Assembly (NCBI GenBank): GCA_016284045.1
Contig: JAEEOB010000056.1
Span: 1-53,517, forward strand
Length of the DNA stretch: 53,517 nt
From: Bacteroidaceae bacterium
GTDB lineage: Bacteria > Bacteroidota > Bacteroidia > Bacteroidales > Bacteroidaceae
Direction: 5' to 3'
In this document: piece by piece, positions 1 through 9,592 of the stretch
Layout of the letters: each line of letters starts with the position of its first letter
Position numbering within the stretch: position 1 is the first letter of the stretch
The notes under the pieces: model-generated
The model's database searches: none
What the model was told of the DNA's origin: nothing
What the model saw: the letters and a program-made list of their open reading frames with translations, nothing else
Position numbers and translations under genes: made by a program

Positions 1-190
1 ATTCATTTTTTTTAAGGATGGTAAAAGGAGATCGAAAGTGAAAATTGATGAGCTTGCGTGTAGTGTACCGAACACAGACATTATTATATAAAACGATAAA
101 AAGGGGATAATATTACATCTTAGAAAAAAATGGATATCAATTCCTTTATGGATTAGAAAAAAAGGAATAAATGTAAAAAAATAAAAAAAA

Positions 191-357
191 TGTAATTAAA
201 CTTATTTTAACCTTTGCAGTCAAAAAGAAGAAAGGTAAAGAAACCGGCACTACTTCAAAGCACCAACAAGCGCGGTTGCTGCAGTTTTCAAATTTCTTTA
301 CACTTACTATCCCGACCAATAGAAAGGAAAAAATCAAATAACAATCATAAAACAACA
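191..357 (+). promoter_or_regulatory. Putative promoter and leader of the outer-membrane receptor gene
   Basis: Positions 209-216 read aacctttg, one mismatch from the Bacteroidota -7 box TAnnTTTG, followed by a leader of roughly 140 nt to the ATG at 358. No clear -33 TTTG is seen. The rest of 1-190 is AT-rich, and I see no supportable gene there. Confidence 0.35.
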
Positions 358-3300
358 ATGAAAAGACATTTACTGATTCTCTCCATGTTCCTGATTAGCG
401 CTCTCAGTTTTGCGCAATCGAAATTCAATGTATCAGGAATCGTGATGGACAAAGAAAGCGACGAGGCTCTGATTTCCGCCTCAATCCAAGTTACCGACAC
501 AGCCGGCACCTACGTAACCGGCAAAGCAACCGACCTTAACGGTCAGTTTAAGATACCTTCCCTGAAGAAAGGGAAGTACATCCTGAAAATCACCTACGTG
601 GGCTACGTGACAAAAGAACTACCCCTCGACCTGACCGACAAGAAAGGCAAGGACGTGGATTTAGGCTACATCACCATGTCCACCGACGCTGTTCTGCTTG
701 AGGAGGCCACAGTGACTGCCCAAGCTGCTAAAGTTCAGGTGAAAGGCGACTCACTGGTGTTCAACGCTGATGCTTACCGTCTGCCCCCCGGCAGTGCCTT
801 GGAAGACCTTATCAAACGTCTGCCCGGTGCCACAATCGATGAGGACGGAACCGTGAAGATCAACGGCAAAGCCGTGTCGAAAGTGCTTATCGACGGTAAG
901 GAGTTCTTTGTGAACGACAAGAACATCGCCATGAAAAACATTCCGACCAACATCATCGACAACATCAAGGCATACGACCGCAAGAGCGACCTTGCCCGCA
1001 TCACGGGGATCGACGACGGCGAGGAAGAGACCGTGCTCGACCTGACTGTGAAGAAAGGCATGAACAAAGGATGGGTTGGCCAGCTGAACGGCGGTTTGGG
1101 AACCGAGAAGCGCTATAACGCCCGTGCCAATGTCAACCGTTTTGACAGCGACGCACAGTACAGCTTCGTGACTGGAGCCAACAACATCGGCGACCGCGGA
1201 TTCGGGGGCGGCGGCGGACGTGGCTGGGGCCGTTTCGGATTCGGTAACGGCCTTCGCGCCAGCAAGGAAATCGGTTTCAACTATGCCACAACGAGCGACA
1301 AACTGGAAACCGGAGGTTATGTATGGCACCGCTACGACGGCAGCGATTCCTGGAGCCAGACATCCACCCAGAACTTCGTGAATCCCACCGGTGCTTTCAG
1401 CCAGAGCGTGAACCAGAGCTACGGAAGCAACGGAAGCCTGACAGCCGGATTCCGTTTCGAGTGGAAACCCGACTCCCTGTGGAACATCATCTTCCGCCCG
1501 AACATGAACTATTCACGCAACCGCGGTTCATCCTACGGAAATTCAGGGACTTACGACCGTGATCCAAACAGTTATACCGAGAAACAACTAGCTGATGCAG
1601 AGGAAGCTTTCCGCAACCATACGGAATTCGATGACCCTGACTCACTCCTGAGCATGATTGTGAATACCCGTAACACCCGCCAGCAGACCTACAGCAGCAA
1701 CCGCGGCATGAGCGGTGAACTCCAGATCAACCGCAGGCTGAGCGAAAACGGCCGTAACGTGACCCTCCGCATGACCGGCGGATTCACGAACAGCGAGAGC
1801 AAGCAGCTGTCAGCCTCTTATATCGGCTACCGCACCAACATCGGTGCAAGAGACAACAACAACCGCTACTACACCACTCCGACCCGTGCCCGCAACTACT
1901 CGATCCAGGCCACTTACAGCGAGCCCATCGCCAAACGGACGTACCTGCAGTTCAGCTACCGTTTTGACTACCGTTACAACAAGAGCGACCGCGCCGCTTC
2001 CATCTATGATGCTCTTGCCTACAACGATCTTGACCAGGCTCTCCGCAACAACCGCTACGACATCCCAGGCGCACTCTCCGACATGATGAATTCAAATTAT
2101 GAGCCTATCCCTGACGATAGCCTGAGCCAGTTCTCAGAGTATTCGAACTTCGACCACACGGCAAGCGTGATGTTCCGTCTGGTACGTGACAAATACAACC
2201 TGAACATCGGTGTGGATGTGCTCCCGCAGTACTCCAAGCTGAACTACAAATACATGGGTAAGGAATATCCGGAAATCACACGCAGCGTGGTGAACTTCAC
2301 CCCTACCCTCAACCTCCGCTATCGCTTCAGTGAGACCACCAACCTGCAAGTGCGCTACAACGGACGTACCTCACAGCCGAGCATGACCAACCTGCTTGAC
2401 ATCACCGACGACTCCGACCCTCTGAACATCCGCAAGGGTAACCCCAAGCTGAAGCCATCGTTCTCCCAGAACCTGAGTGCATTCTTCAACACCTACGACG
2501 TGGAGCATCAGCTCGGCATCTTCTCACAGGTGTTCATGCGCTTGCAGCAGAATGCGATCTCAAACCGTACATTCTACGATGCAGCAACCGGTGTGACGAC
2601 CACCAAGCCTGAGAATATCAACGGCAACTGGAATATCGGATTCGGAGTCGGCATGAACACAGCCTTGGACAAGGAGAAGTATCTGACCTTGAACACAAAC
2701 ACGAACCTGACATTCTCCCACAACGTGAGCTACCTCGATCCCCGCATGTATCCCGACAACGACAAATCGACCACGAAAGGAATGATGTGGATGCAGAGCT
2801 TAGGTCTCTCTTTCCGCAAAGGATGGTTTGAAATCTCCCTGAACGGTGACGTGAACTACAACCACAACAAGAACAACGTGGTGAAGAGCAGCGACCTCGA
2901 CACATGGGCATTCTCATACGGAACGGAACTGAACGTGATGTTCCCTTGGGGCACCACCCTGGCAACCGACATCGCGATGAACTCCCGCCGCGGCTACGCA
3001 CAGGAGTCGATGAACACGAACGAGCTTATCTGGAACGCCAGCCTCTCCCACTCTTTCCTGAAAGACCGCTCATTGACAGTCTCTCTTGAATGGAACGACA
3101 TCCTCGGCGAGCGCAGCAACATCAGCCGCACCATCAACGCCATGATGCGCAGCGATAACCGCTACAACGCCATCTATTCCTACGGAATGGTTAAGGTGAT
3201 TTACAAGCTGAACATCTTCGGTGGCAAACGCGGCGGCAGCGACTTCAATATCCCTGGCGGCGGATTCATGCCCGGCATGCCTCCCGGAGGCTTTGGTGGC

Positions 3301-3402
3301 GGACGTGGCGGCCGTGGTGGCGGCAGACCTGCTGGCGGCGGAGCTCCACGTGGCGGATTTGGCGGCGGATTCGGCGGCGGACGCCCAGGTGGAAGAATGT
3401 AA
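358..3402 (+). CDS. Outer-membrane beta-barrel protein (TonB-dependent receptor-like) with Gly/Arg-rich tail
   Basis: The start is the ATG at 358, which gives a clean signal peptide (MKRHLLILSMFLISALSFAQ); an upstream in-frame ATG at 214 would bury it. The protein is 1014 aa. About residues 22-110 form a carboxypeptidase-regulatory-like beta-sandwich (VSGIVMDKESDEALISASI, then KGKYILKITYVGY). A plug-like segment follows (LEDLIKRLPGATIDEDGTVK), then a long barrel rich in Tyr, Asn and Arg, as in the OMP_b-brl_3 family. The last ~50 residues, after the final strand KVIYKLNIFGG, are almost only Gly, Arg, Pro, Phe and Met and end in GGRM. The substrate is unknown. There is no SusD partner next to it, so it is not a standard SusC. 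It appears to be transcribed alone. Outer-membrane barrel is secure, ligand is not. Confidence 0.85.
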   Translation: MKRHLLILSMFLISALSFAQSKFNVSGIVMDKESDEALISASIQVTDTAGTYVTGKATDLNGQFKIPSLKKGKYILKITYVGYVTKELPLDLTDKKGKDVDLGYITMSTDAVLLEEATVTAQAAKVQVKGDSLVFNADAYRLPPGSALEDLIKRLPGATIDEDGTVKINGKAVSKVLIDGKEFFVNDKNIAMKNIPTNIIDNIKAYDRKSDLARITGIDDGEEETVLDLTVKKGMNKGWVGQLNGGLGTEKRYNARANVNRFDSDAQYSFVTGANNIGDRGFGGGGGRGWGRFGFGNGLRASKEIGFNYATTSDKLETGGYVWHRYDGSDSWSQTSTQNFVNPTGAFSQSVNQSYGSNGSLTAGFRFEWKPDSLWNIIFRPNMNYSRNRGSSYGNSGTYDRDPNSYTEKQLADAEEAFRNHTEFDDPDSLLSMIVNTRNTRQQTYSSNRGMSGELQINRRLSENGRNVTLRMTGGFTNSESKQLSASYIGYRTNIGARDNNNRYYTTPTRARNYSIQATYSEPIAKRTYLQFSYRFDYRYNKSDRAASIYDALAYNDLDQALRNNRYDIPGALSDMMNSNYEPIPDDSLSQFSEYSNFDHTASVMFRLVRDKYNLNIGVDVLPQYSKLNYKYMGKEYPEITRSVVNFTPTLNLRYRFSETTNLQVRYNGRTSQPSMTNLLDITDDSDPLNIRKGNPKLKPSFSQNLSAFFNTYDVEHQLGIFSQVFMRLQQNAISNRTFYDAATGVTTTKPENINGNWNIGFGVGMNTALDKEKYLTLNTNTNLTFSHNVSYLDPRMYPDNDKSTTKGMMWMQSLGLSFRKGWFEISLNGDVNYNHNKNNVVKSSDLDTWAFSYGTELNVMFPWGTTLATDIAMNSRRGYAQESMNTNELIWNASLSHSFLKDRSLTVSLEWNDILGERSNISRTINAMMRSDNRYNAIYSYGMVKVIYKLNIFGGKRGGSDFNIPGGGFMPGMPPGGFGGGRGGRGGGRPAGGGAPRGGFGGGFGGGRPGGRM

Positions 3403-3405
3403 TAA

Positions 3406-3447
3406 GTGAATAGTGAAGAGTGAAAAGTGAATAGTGTAGTTACTTTT
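3406..3447. repeat. Dispersed intergenic repeat (TGAATAGTGAAAAGTGAA type), copy 1
   Basis: The stretch matches 10501-10534, 26641-26671 and 49657-49698. The shared words are tgaatagtgaaaagtgaa and agtgtatttacttt. It lies just after the receptor stop codon. Confidence 0.6.
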
Positions 3448-3513
3448 CAAGAAGATCAACAAAGAGAGATTATAGCAGAGACAACATGACAGATTAAGAA
3501 ACAAGAGGTCAAA

Positions 3514-4425
3514 CTATTCGCAAAGCCAGAGAGCAAGACGCCACGAGCCTCTTCCTCCCCAAGCAACATATCGTCGAATCAACCATCCAAATAAATTAGT
3601 AATGACTGACCTGTCGGCAAACCACCGACGGGTCAGTTTTTTATTCTCAGCGGCTTCCCCCCTGTTTTTTTCTTTGAGCAGATTACCCGTGATGAATTCC
3701 ATCCTGAAAAAGAGCGGTTTCGCATATCTCCCCTGAGTCTCGTCGTTCACCACTTTGACCGCTTTTCTCATGCTACCGATACGCTGAGAGAAAGAACCAC
3801 CCGTCAGACTGTCGGGATGTAGAAAAACAGTATGAAACGATCGGCTGGTGATCCATCGCATTCTAGGCTTCGCATCAAGCACGCGAATGCCCAATTCCCA
3901 GTCGTTCCACATTGGCAAGGACTCGTTCCAACCACCAATCTGTCGAAGAAAATCCGTACGGAAAATCATAGCCTGAGTAGATAGATGTCCCGTTAGAATC
4001 TGTGCAGCCGGATTAGCAGTCAGTCTGTAAATTCTAGCTACAGGCGACTTACCACCTACCGACACCTTGGTGGGAACAACAATCAAATCTGAACTCTCGT
4101 CGAGTTCTTGCATGACTATCTCCAGGAAATCCTTATCAAACAGGTCGTCGCTGTCGAAGAAATAAACGAAAGGTGTGGTTGAAAGTTCCAGTCCCCGATT
4201 CCTAGCCTTAGCCGCCCCCCCTTCTTGCTCATCGGCAAGTAGGATGCTGAAATCGTCGGACCTGTGTCTGTCAGCAAACTCCTCACAGATTTGCTGCGAG
4301 CGGTCAGTGGAGTGGTTGTTGACGAGAATCAGCTTAATGGGCCTATAGCTTGATTTTGCAATCGAATCAAGTGTGCGCGGAAGATACTGTTCACGGTTGT
4401 AGTAGGGAACGATGATGGTAAGCAT
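3514..4425 (-). CDS. Family 2 glycosyltransferase
   Basis: 303 aa GT-A fold enzyme that would transfer a sugar from a nucleotide-sugar donor to a glycan acceptor at the cytoplasmic face. The N-terminus MLTIIVPYYNREQYLPRTLD is the classic GT2 opening. VNNHSTD near residues 35-41 and FDSDD at 90-94 give the nucleotide and metal-binding DxD-type motif. WNDWELG near the middle resembles the ED/WE acceptor region. No membrane segment is obvious. It is the last of three GT2 genes on this strand, 231 bp after the next one, with a 64-bp tandem repeat between them. Donor and acceptor cannot be told from the sequence; wall polysaccharide or lipopolysaccharide decoration is a guess. Confidence 0.85.
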   Translation of the reverse strand: MLTIIVPYYNREQYLPRTLDSIAKSSYRPIKLILVNNHSTDRSQQICEEFADRHRSDDFSILLADEQEGGAAKARNRGLELSTTPFVYFFDSDDLFDKDFLEIVMQELDESSDLIVVPTKVSVGGKSPVARIYRLTANPAAQILTGHLSTQAMIFRTDFLRQIGGWNESLPMWNDWELGIRVLDAKPRMRWITSRSFHTVFLHPDSLTGGSFSQRIGSMRKAVKVVNDETQGRYAKPLFFRMEFITGNLLKEKNRGEAAENKKLTRRWFADRSVITNLFGWLIRRYVAWGGRGSWRLALWLCE

Positions 4426-4431
4426 TTTTAG

Positions 4432-4573
4432 TTTTTAGTTGTTAGTTTTTTAGTTTTTAGATTTTAGATTTTAATTGTTAGATTTTAGTTGTTAGTTTTT
4501 AGTTGTTAGTTTTTTAGTTTTTAGATTTTAGATTTTAATTGTTAGATTTTAGTTGTTAGTTTTTAGTTGTTAG
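4432..4573. repeat. 64-bp tandem repeat, two full copies plus a partial third
   Basis: A unit beginning tttttagttgttag starts at 4432, 4496 and 4560, a spacing of exactly 64 bp. The first two copies look identical, and the third stops after about 14 bases. The unit is made of smaller ttttagttgttag/attttagatttt words. It sits just upstream of the glycosyltransferase start at 4425, so copy number would change its leader. Spacer identity and the absence of cas genes rule out CRISPR. Confidence 0.85.
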
Positions 4574-4656
4574 TTTTGGCGAGTTAGCTAGAACAGTTGC
4601 ATCATAGCCAACAAGGTTGAAAACAGCGAAAAAACGATGGGGACATATTAACGAAT

Positions 4657-5472
4657 TTACGGCAACAAGTGCTTCACTTGCTTGAACCCCTTCATCATGT
4701 TGTGGAAAAGAGGAAAAGGATTTCTGCCTTTATGTATTAGATAGAAGCAGGCCTCTTTAGTGATTCTCCAGATGGCATTCCACTTGCCGAAACAATATCT
4801 GAAGACTGCTCCTTTCGCACGCTGAACATTGCTATCTGTAAGAAATTTTGAACCGGTGCTTCCAGCGATGGTCTGTGCGATGACCTTGTTGAAAAGCATG
4901 ACATTATGGTTTTTAAGCAACGCATCGTAGATCAAGATATCCTCTTCTCCACATGGGAATAGGCTTCCCAACCCAAACTGCTTGTTGAATCTCAAGCCCT
5001 CTCTGATGACCTTTCCCCTCATGGTGATTTCAAGGGATGAAGGATAATAACCTTGTCTGCACGCCTCTCGGTATTCCAGCTGTTCAGCATCAGGATAGTC
5101 CTTGAACGGCTGGTCATCAATGTTATTCAGTCTGAAGAGCGCGATGTCCACATCCGGATGTTCGTTATAAGTATGCCGGATGATTTCGACAGCCGTTGAC
5201 GATAGCCTCTCATCGTCGTCAGCAATCATTACGATGTCGGCATCCGATGCAGCAAGTGCATTGTTGCGGTTCCGGGTCAATCCACTCCCTTCCATAGTGA
5301 TAATTCGGACATCTTCCCTCGACTTCAACCCTTGGGGAATGGAGTTGAGGTATTTCTCGTCAGTATATTGCATAGACACAACATAGCGAACCCCTTCGAC
5401 GGGCTTTAGCAGAACCCCCGGCACACTATCAATGCCATGGTCGATGGTGCAAATCAGGATATCGAGAGACAT
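4657..5472 (-). CDS. Glycosyltransferase, GT-A (family 2-like)
   Basis: 271 aa. MSLDILICTIDHGID opens the Rossmann-like half, SGLTRNRNNALAASDADI is the typical GT2 helix before the metal site, and IADDDE (about 83-88) is the DxD-like motif. PCGEEDILIYDALLK further on resembles the acidic catalytic/acceptor region. No signal peptide or clear membrane anchor is seen, though the C-terminal part is basic and aromatic (FYLIHKGRNPFPLFHNMM) and could touch the membrane. It is the middle of three GT2 genes in one direction, 80 bp downstream of the next, so probably cotranscribed. Specificity is unknown. Confidence 0.8.
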   Translation of the reverse strand: MSLDILICTIDHGIDSVPGVLLKPVEGVRYVVSMQYTDEKYLNSIPQGLKSREDVRIITMEGSGLTRNRNNALAASDADIVMIADDDERLSSTAVEIIRHTYNEHPDVDIALFRLNNIDDQPFKDYPDAEQLEYREACRQGYYPSSLEITMRGKVIREGLRFNKQFGLGSLFPCGEEDILIYDALLKNHNVMLFNKVIAQTIAGSTGSKFLTDSNVQRAKGAVFRYCFGKWNAIWRITKEACFYLIHKGRNPFPLFHNMMKGFKQVKHLLP

Positions 5473-5552
5473 TTTTTATAATGAGTTTTATTAACAGCGA
5501 AAAAAGGAAGTAAAAACAGGGAATAAGTTTAAAAAGAAGGGATTACATTTGA

Positions 5553-6428
5553 TTACAATGTAAGGTAATAGCCTAGCTTATAAAAGGCGAAGGCTTTGAG
5601 AGATGGATGACAGCTAAGCAGGTTGCGTCGTAGAGTTTGTCGGAATAACTTATAAATACACTTCACGATTGCTGTGAGATGCCACCGTCGTAACTTTGAC
5701 ACGCACTTGATCAACGCACTATGATCCTGCATCCTGTTTTCTATGCGTTTGAGGGTATGCAGTGCCGTCTCTGTCTTATGCAGATATACATCATTTGGTT
5801 CGAGTCCGATATGAATGAGCGGGTTGTCGATATGGCATACACGAATTTTCTGTTTTTCCAGCACTGATCCGAATAACGTATCTTCATAGCCGTATTCCCT
5901 GCACTGCTCGTCGAAACGAATGGCTAGAAACACAGTTCTTCTGACCATGATGCTGAAAGTAGCGATTTGTGCATAGATATTCTTTCTTCTGATCTCTGCT
6001 TTTCTCCGCTTATCTGCATTCCGTTCGTAGCGATAGCGTAAGGTGGCTTCAGGTGAAGGATTGACTTCGGGATGAATTACCCCGCCACAAACCACATCCG
6101 CTTCCCTACCCGCCTCCAGATAGGTTTTGAGCGAAAATTCATCCGGCACCTCCGCATCCGCATCAATGAAAAGAAACCATTCACCTCTTGCCTGATCAGC
6201 CATAAAATTTCTGATGGCAGCTCTTCCTTTATTCTCCTTATTCATGAAAATCCGAACATCAGGAATGCTGGCCAGTTCAGAGACCCGGTTTCTCATCTCC
6301 TTATCTGTTGATGCGTCATCGGCCACAATAATCTCAAAACCATCATTCAGCTCCTCTGCTTTTTTGCTGAGTTGGCTCACAAGAGCTGAACAGTCATAAT
6401 TATATGTTGGAATCAGGATGGAGAGCAT
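5553..6428 (-). CDS. Family 2 glycosyltransferase
   Basis: The chosen start is the ATG at 6428 (MLSILIPTYNYDCSALVSQL), the normal GT2 opening; an ATG 24 bp upstream would add a short hydrophobic extension. 291 aa. VADDASTD near 36-42 and FIDADAEVPDEF near 88-99 are the nucleotide and metal-binding motifs. REYGYEDTLFG is the ED motif expected of an acceptor base. The C-terminal third is basic (LRRWHLTAIVKCIYKLFRQ) and may sit on the membrane. It is first of the three-gene GT2 run and close to alaS, which diverges from it. An inverted repeat TTACATT/AATGTAA (5543-5563) overlaps its stop codon. Confidence 0.85.
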   Translation of the reverse strand: MLSILIPTYNYDCSALVSQLSKKAEELNDGFEIIVADDASTDKEMRNRVSELASIPDVRIFMNKENKGRAAIRNFMADQARGEWFLFIDADAEVPDEFSLKTYLEAGREADVVCGGVIHPEVNPSPEATLRYRYERNADKRRKAEIRRKNIYAQIATFSIMVRRTVFLAIRFDEQCREYGYEDTLFGSVLEKQKIRVCHIDNPLIHIGLEPNDVYLHKTETALHTLKRIENRMQDHSALIKCVSKLRRWHLTAIVKCIYKLFRQTLRRNLLSCHPSLKAFAFYKLGYYLTL

Positions 6429-6531
6429 GAGAAAAAGAATAATGAAGAACAAAAATGAAGAATGAAGAATTATTTGAAGAGTGAAAAATGATTATTTTTA
6501 ATAAAACGTTAGAAATCCGAATAAAATTGCT

Positions 6532-6539
6532 TAACTTTG
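6532..6539 (+). promoter_or_regulatory. -7 promoter element of alaS
   Basis: taactttg is an exact TAnnTTTG match 24 nt before the alaS ATG at 6563, so the leader would be very short. It also argues against the upstream in-frame ATG at 6488. Confidence 0.7.
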
Positions 6540-6562
6540 CACAAAAAATAACATATTACCTC

Positions 6563-9175
6563 ATGACAGCAAAAGAAATACGCGAATCTTTCAAGAAATA
6601 TTTTGAAAGCAAAGGACATGCCATCGTGCCTTCAGCTCCGATGGTAATCAAAGACGACCCGACATTGATGTTCACTAATGCGGGTATGAACCAGTGGAAA
6701 GACATCATCTTGGGCACCCGCTCTCCTGAGCCACGGCGGCGTGCAGACACACAGAAATGTCTGCGCGTGAGCGGAAAGCACAACGATCTGGAGGAAGTGG
6801 GTCACGATACTTATCACCACACAATGTTCGAGATGCTAGGCAACTGGTCTTTCGGCGACTATTTCAAAGAGGGTGCAATTGACATGGCATGGGAATATCT
6901 TGTGGATGTTCTGAAACTGAATCCAGAAGACTTATATGTGACGGTGTTTGAGGGCTCTCCAGAAGAAGGAATCGAACGCGATTCTGAAGCCGAGAGCTAT
7001 TGGCTGAAACATGTCCCCTCCGACCATATCATCAACGGCAATAAGCACGACAACTTCTGGGAAATGGGCGATACGGGTCCCTGCGGTCCCTGCTCTGAGA
7101 TACATCTGGACTCACGCGATGCATCCGAGAAAGCAAAAGTTTCCGGCCGTGAGCTAGTAAACAAAGACCATCCACTTGTAATCGAAATCTGGAATCTCGT
7201 GTTCATGCAGTTCAACCGCAAGGCAGACGGCAGTCTTGAAAAGCTGTCGATGAACGTGATTGACACCGGTATGGGTTTTGAGCGTCTGGTCCGCGCCCTT
7301 CAAAACAAGCAGTCGAACTACGACACCGACGTATTCCAGCCAATCATAAAGGTGCTAGGTGACATGACAGGCAAGCACTATGGCGATGATGAGAAGACCG
7401 ACATAGCCATGCGCGTGGTCAGCGACCATCTTCGTGCCATCGCTTTCTCGATAGCCGACGGTCAGCTTCCCAGCAATGCAAAGGCAGGCTATGTGATCCG
7501 CCGCATCCTCCGCCGTGCCGTCCGCTATGGCTACACGTTCCTCAATCAGAAACAGGCATTCATCTACAAATTAGTACCGACACTGATTCAGGAGATGGGC
7601 GATGCTTTCCCTGAGTTAGCAGCCCAGAAGGATCTTGTGATGAAAGTGATGAAAGAAGAGGAGGATTCGTTCCTCCGCACTCTTGAGAACGGCATCAAGC
7701 TGCTAAACAAAGTAATAGACGACACACAGTCAAGCGGCAGTAAGGAAATTCCTGGTGACAAAGCATTCACACTGTTCGATACTTTTGGCTTCCCTTTGGA
7801 TTTGACCGAACTCATCTGCCGTGAGAATGGTATGACCGTTGATACCGCCGGTTTCGATGTGGAGATGCAGAAGCAGAAATCCCGCGCTCGCAACGCCGCA
7901 CAGGTGGAAGCCGGTGACTGGGTAGTGGTCCGTGATGGCGAGAGCCAATTTGTGGGCTATGACTTCACAGAATACAGCTGCCACATCCTGAAATACCGTG
8001 AGGTGAAACAAAAGAAAGGCATGGTTTATGAACTGGTTCTTGACACGACCCCATTCTATGCTGAGATGGGTGGAGAGATTGGAGACCAGGGTGTGCTTAT
8101 GAACGAGAACGAAACCATCCAAGTATTAGACACAAAGACGGAGAACAACCTGTCGATACACAAGGTTGATAAGCTCCCTACAGATGCAAATGCAGAGTTC
8201 ATGGCATGTGTAGATACCGAGAAGCGCCATGCCATAGAAGCCAACCACTCATGTACCCACCTTCTTGACGAAGCACTGCGCAGCGTGCTCGGCACCCATG
8301 TAGAGCAGAAAGGCTCATTGGTGACCGCAGATTATCTGCGCTTCGACTTCTCTCACTTTGAGAAAGTGAGCCCAGAACAGCTTCGTGAAGTGGAGCACTT
8401 GGTGAACGCCAAAATCCGTGCTGACATACCCCTCCAAGAACACCGTGACCTTCCAATAGCAAAAGCCAAAGAGCTGGGAGCCATAGCCCTTTTTGGCGAG
8501 AAATACGGTGACAAGGTCCGTGTGATTCAGTTTGGCAGCAGTGTGGAGTTCTGCGGAGGTTGTCATGTGAGCAGCACAGGAAAAATCGGTATGGTACGCA
8601 TCGTTTCGGAGAGTTCTATCGCCGCTGGTGTACGCCGCATCGAAGCCATCACAGGCAAGGCCGTTGAAGATATGATTGACCGCGTTCAGGACACGATGAA
8701 CGAGCTTCGTTCATTCTTCAACAACGCTCCTGACCTTGTAAGTGCCATCAAGAAACACATCGAAGAGAACAGCGAGCTGAAGAAAACCGTTGAGACATTC
8801 AAAGAGCAGAAAGTGGCTGAAGTGAAGCACACTCTGATAGAAAAGAGTGTTGACATGAACGGCATCAAGGTAATCAGCGGGGTTTGTCCGATAGATGCGC
8901 AGGGTGCGAAGGATATTGCATTCCAGCTACGCGCCCAATTCCCGGAAAATCTTGTCGTGGCATTAGGGGTTGGTTTGGACTCCAAGCCTTCACTTACTCT
9001 GTCGTTGTCGGATGATTTGGTATCGGAAGGCAAAAACGCGGGCACAATCATCCGTGAGGCAGCCAAACTAATTCAAGGGGGCGGTGGCGGCCAACCTCAT
9101 TTCGCCACAGCAGGCGGAAAGAATTCAGAAGGACTACAGGATGCCGTAAACAAGATAGTTGAGCTAAGTGTATAG
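6563..9175 (+). CDS. alaS: Alanyl-tRNA synthetase
   Basis: 870 aa, the normal length. Charges tRNA-Ala with alanine in the cytoplasm. The start at 6563 ([19 protein letters not shown]) is the conserved AlaRS opening and lies just after the promoter box. Class II catalytic core: [10 protein letters not shown], then [13 protein letters not shown]. The tRNA-recognition middle domain follows. The editing domain carries [11 protein letters not shown] (HxxxH, about residue 562) and [11 protein letters not shown] (about 663-668), both intact zinc/deacylation motifs. The C-Ala domain ends with the Gly-rich [14 protein letters not shown] stretch. Complete and apparently functional. It is a single-gene unit. 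Confidence 0.97.
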   Translation: MTAKEIRESFKKYFESKGHAIVPSAPMVIKDDPTLMFTNAGMNQWKDIILGTRSPEPRRRADTQKCLRVSGKHNDLEEVGHDTYHHTMFEMLGNWSFGDYFKEGAIDMAWEYLVDVLKLNPEDLYVTVFEGSPEEGIERDSEAESYWLKHVPSDHIINGNKHDNFWEMGDTGPCGPCSEIHLDSRDASEKAKVSGRELVNKDHPLVIEIWNLVFMQFNRKADGSLEKLSMNVIDTGMGFERLVRALQNKQSNYDTDVFQPIIKVLGDMTGKHYGDDEKTDIAMRVVSDHLRAIAFSIADGQLPSNAKAGYVIRRILRRAVRYGYTFLNQKQAFIYKLVPTLIQEMGDAFPELAAQKDLVMKVMKEEEDSFLRTLENGIKLLNKVIDDTQSSGSKEIPGDKAFTLFDTFGFPLDLTELICRENGMTVDTAGFDVEMQKQKSRARNAAQVEAGDWVVVRDGESQFVGYDFTEYSCHILKYREVKQKKGMVYELVLDTTPFYAEMGGEIGDQGVLMNENETIQVLDTKTENNLSIHKVDKLPTDANAEFMACVDTEKRHAIEANHSCTHLLDEALRSVLGTHVEQKGSLVTADYLRFDFSHFEKVSPEQLREVEHLVNAKIRADIPLQEHRDLPIAKAKELGAIALFGEKYGDKVRVIQFGSSVEFCGGCHVSSTGKIGMVRIVSESSIAAGVRRIEAITGKAVEDMIDRVQDTMNELRSFFNNAPDLVSAIKKHIEENSELKKTVETFKEQKVAEVKHTLIEKSVDMNGIKVISGVCPIDAQGAKDIAFQLRAQFPENLVVALGVGLDSKPSLTLSLSDDLVSEGKNAGTIIREAAKLIQGGGGGQPHFATAGGKNSEGLQDAVNKIVELSV

Positions 9176-9592
9176 TTTAACTCAAGTATCTGAAGTGAAA
9201 AAGGAAGTAAAAATGGAAGCCGAGTTAATTTAAAGATTTATTATGAAAGATGTAAGATTTATTATGTAAGATGTAAGATTTATGCAAGTGGTTCGGATTT
9301 TAAAAGGGAGTTAACGAGCCTGCGGCTCGTGGAGGAAACTTCCATGATTTATAATTATGCATTCGGATGGTAGCTTTAGATTTCTTCCGGGACGTTTTTC
9401 CTGAATAACAGAGTAACGGAAACCAGGATAACCCAAGCCCCATCAAAAAAAGACCATCGCGCGAAAAACGGGCGATGGTCTTAATTTTTATCTCAAACAC
9501 ACATAAAGAAAGTTGCTACAAATGATAGAATCAACTATCAGAATGCAATAAAAAAAACAGTAAACCTTAAATCTTTAAACTGTAAATATATA
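9176..9592. other. Intergenic region with short repeats and two hairpins
   Basis: After alaS come aagtgaaaaaggaagtaaaaa (same word family as the 18957-19177 array) and three copies of an aagatttattatg/aagatgtaagattt word (9232-9281). A perfect 7-3-7 inverted repeat acgagcc-tgc-ggctcgt lies at 9314-9330 and a terminator-like hairpin at 9450-9482. No convincing gene; a 66-codon minus-strand frame here overlaps both hairpins. Confidence 0.6.
9450..9490. terminator. Intrinsic terminator between alaS and the LRR gene
   Basis: Stem AAGACCATCGC (9450-9460) pairs with GCGATGGTCTT (9472-9482) around an 11-nt loop, followed by ttaattttta on the plus strand and preceded by an A-run. It could stop transcripts from both directions of the convergent pair. 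Confidence 0.75.

Noticed and set aside
2-91. Open frame from the left edge ending at TAA (…KIDELACSVPNTDIII)
   Set aside because: Only 30 codons, no recognisable family and AT-biased surroundings; it could be the end of a gene outside the window but cannot be supported.
751-1329. 192-codon frame on the minus strand inside the receptor gene
   Set aside because: Antisense shadow of a well-supported gene, with no start context or domain.
3070-3504. 144-codon Ala-rich minus-strand frame
   Set aside because: It mirrors the GGC/CGT-rich tail of the receptor, so composition explains it.
4432-4573. CRISPR array
   Set aside because: Repeats are contiguous with no unique spacers, and no cas genes are present. 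The same applies to 17171-17274, 18957-19177, 23626-23707 and 42357-42475.
9300-9500. 66-codon minus-strand frame (ends GSLTPF)
   Set aside because: It covers a terminator hairpin and a second inverted repeat and has no family match that I know; more likely a repeat element.
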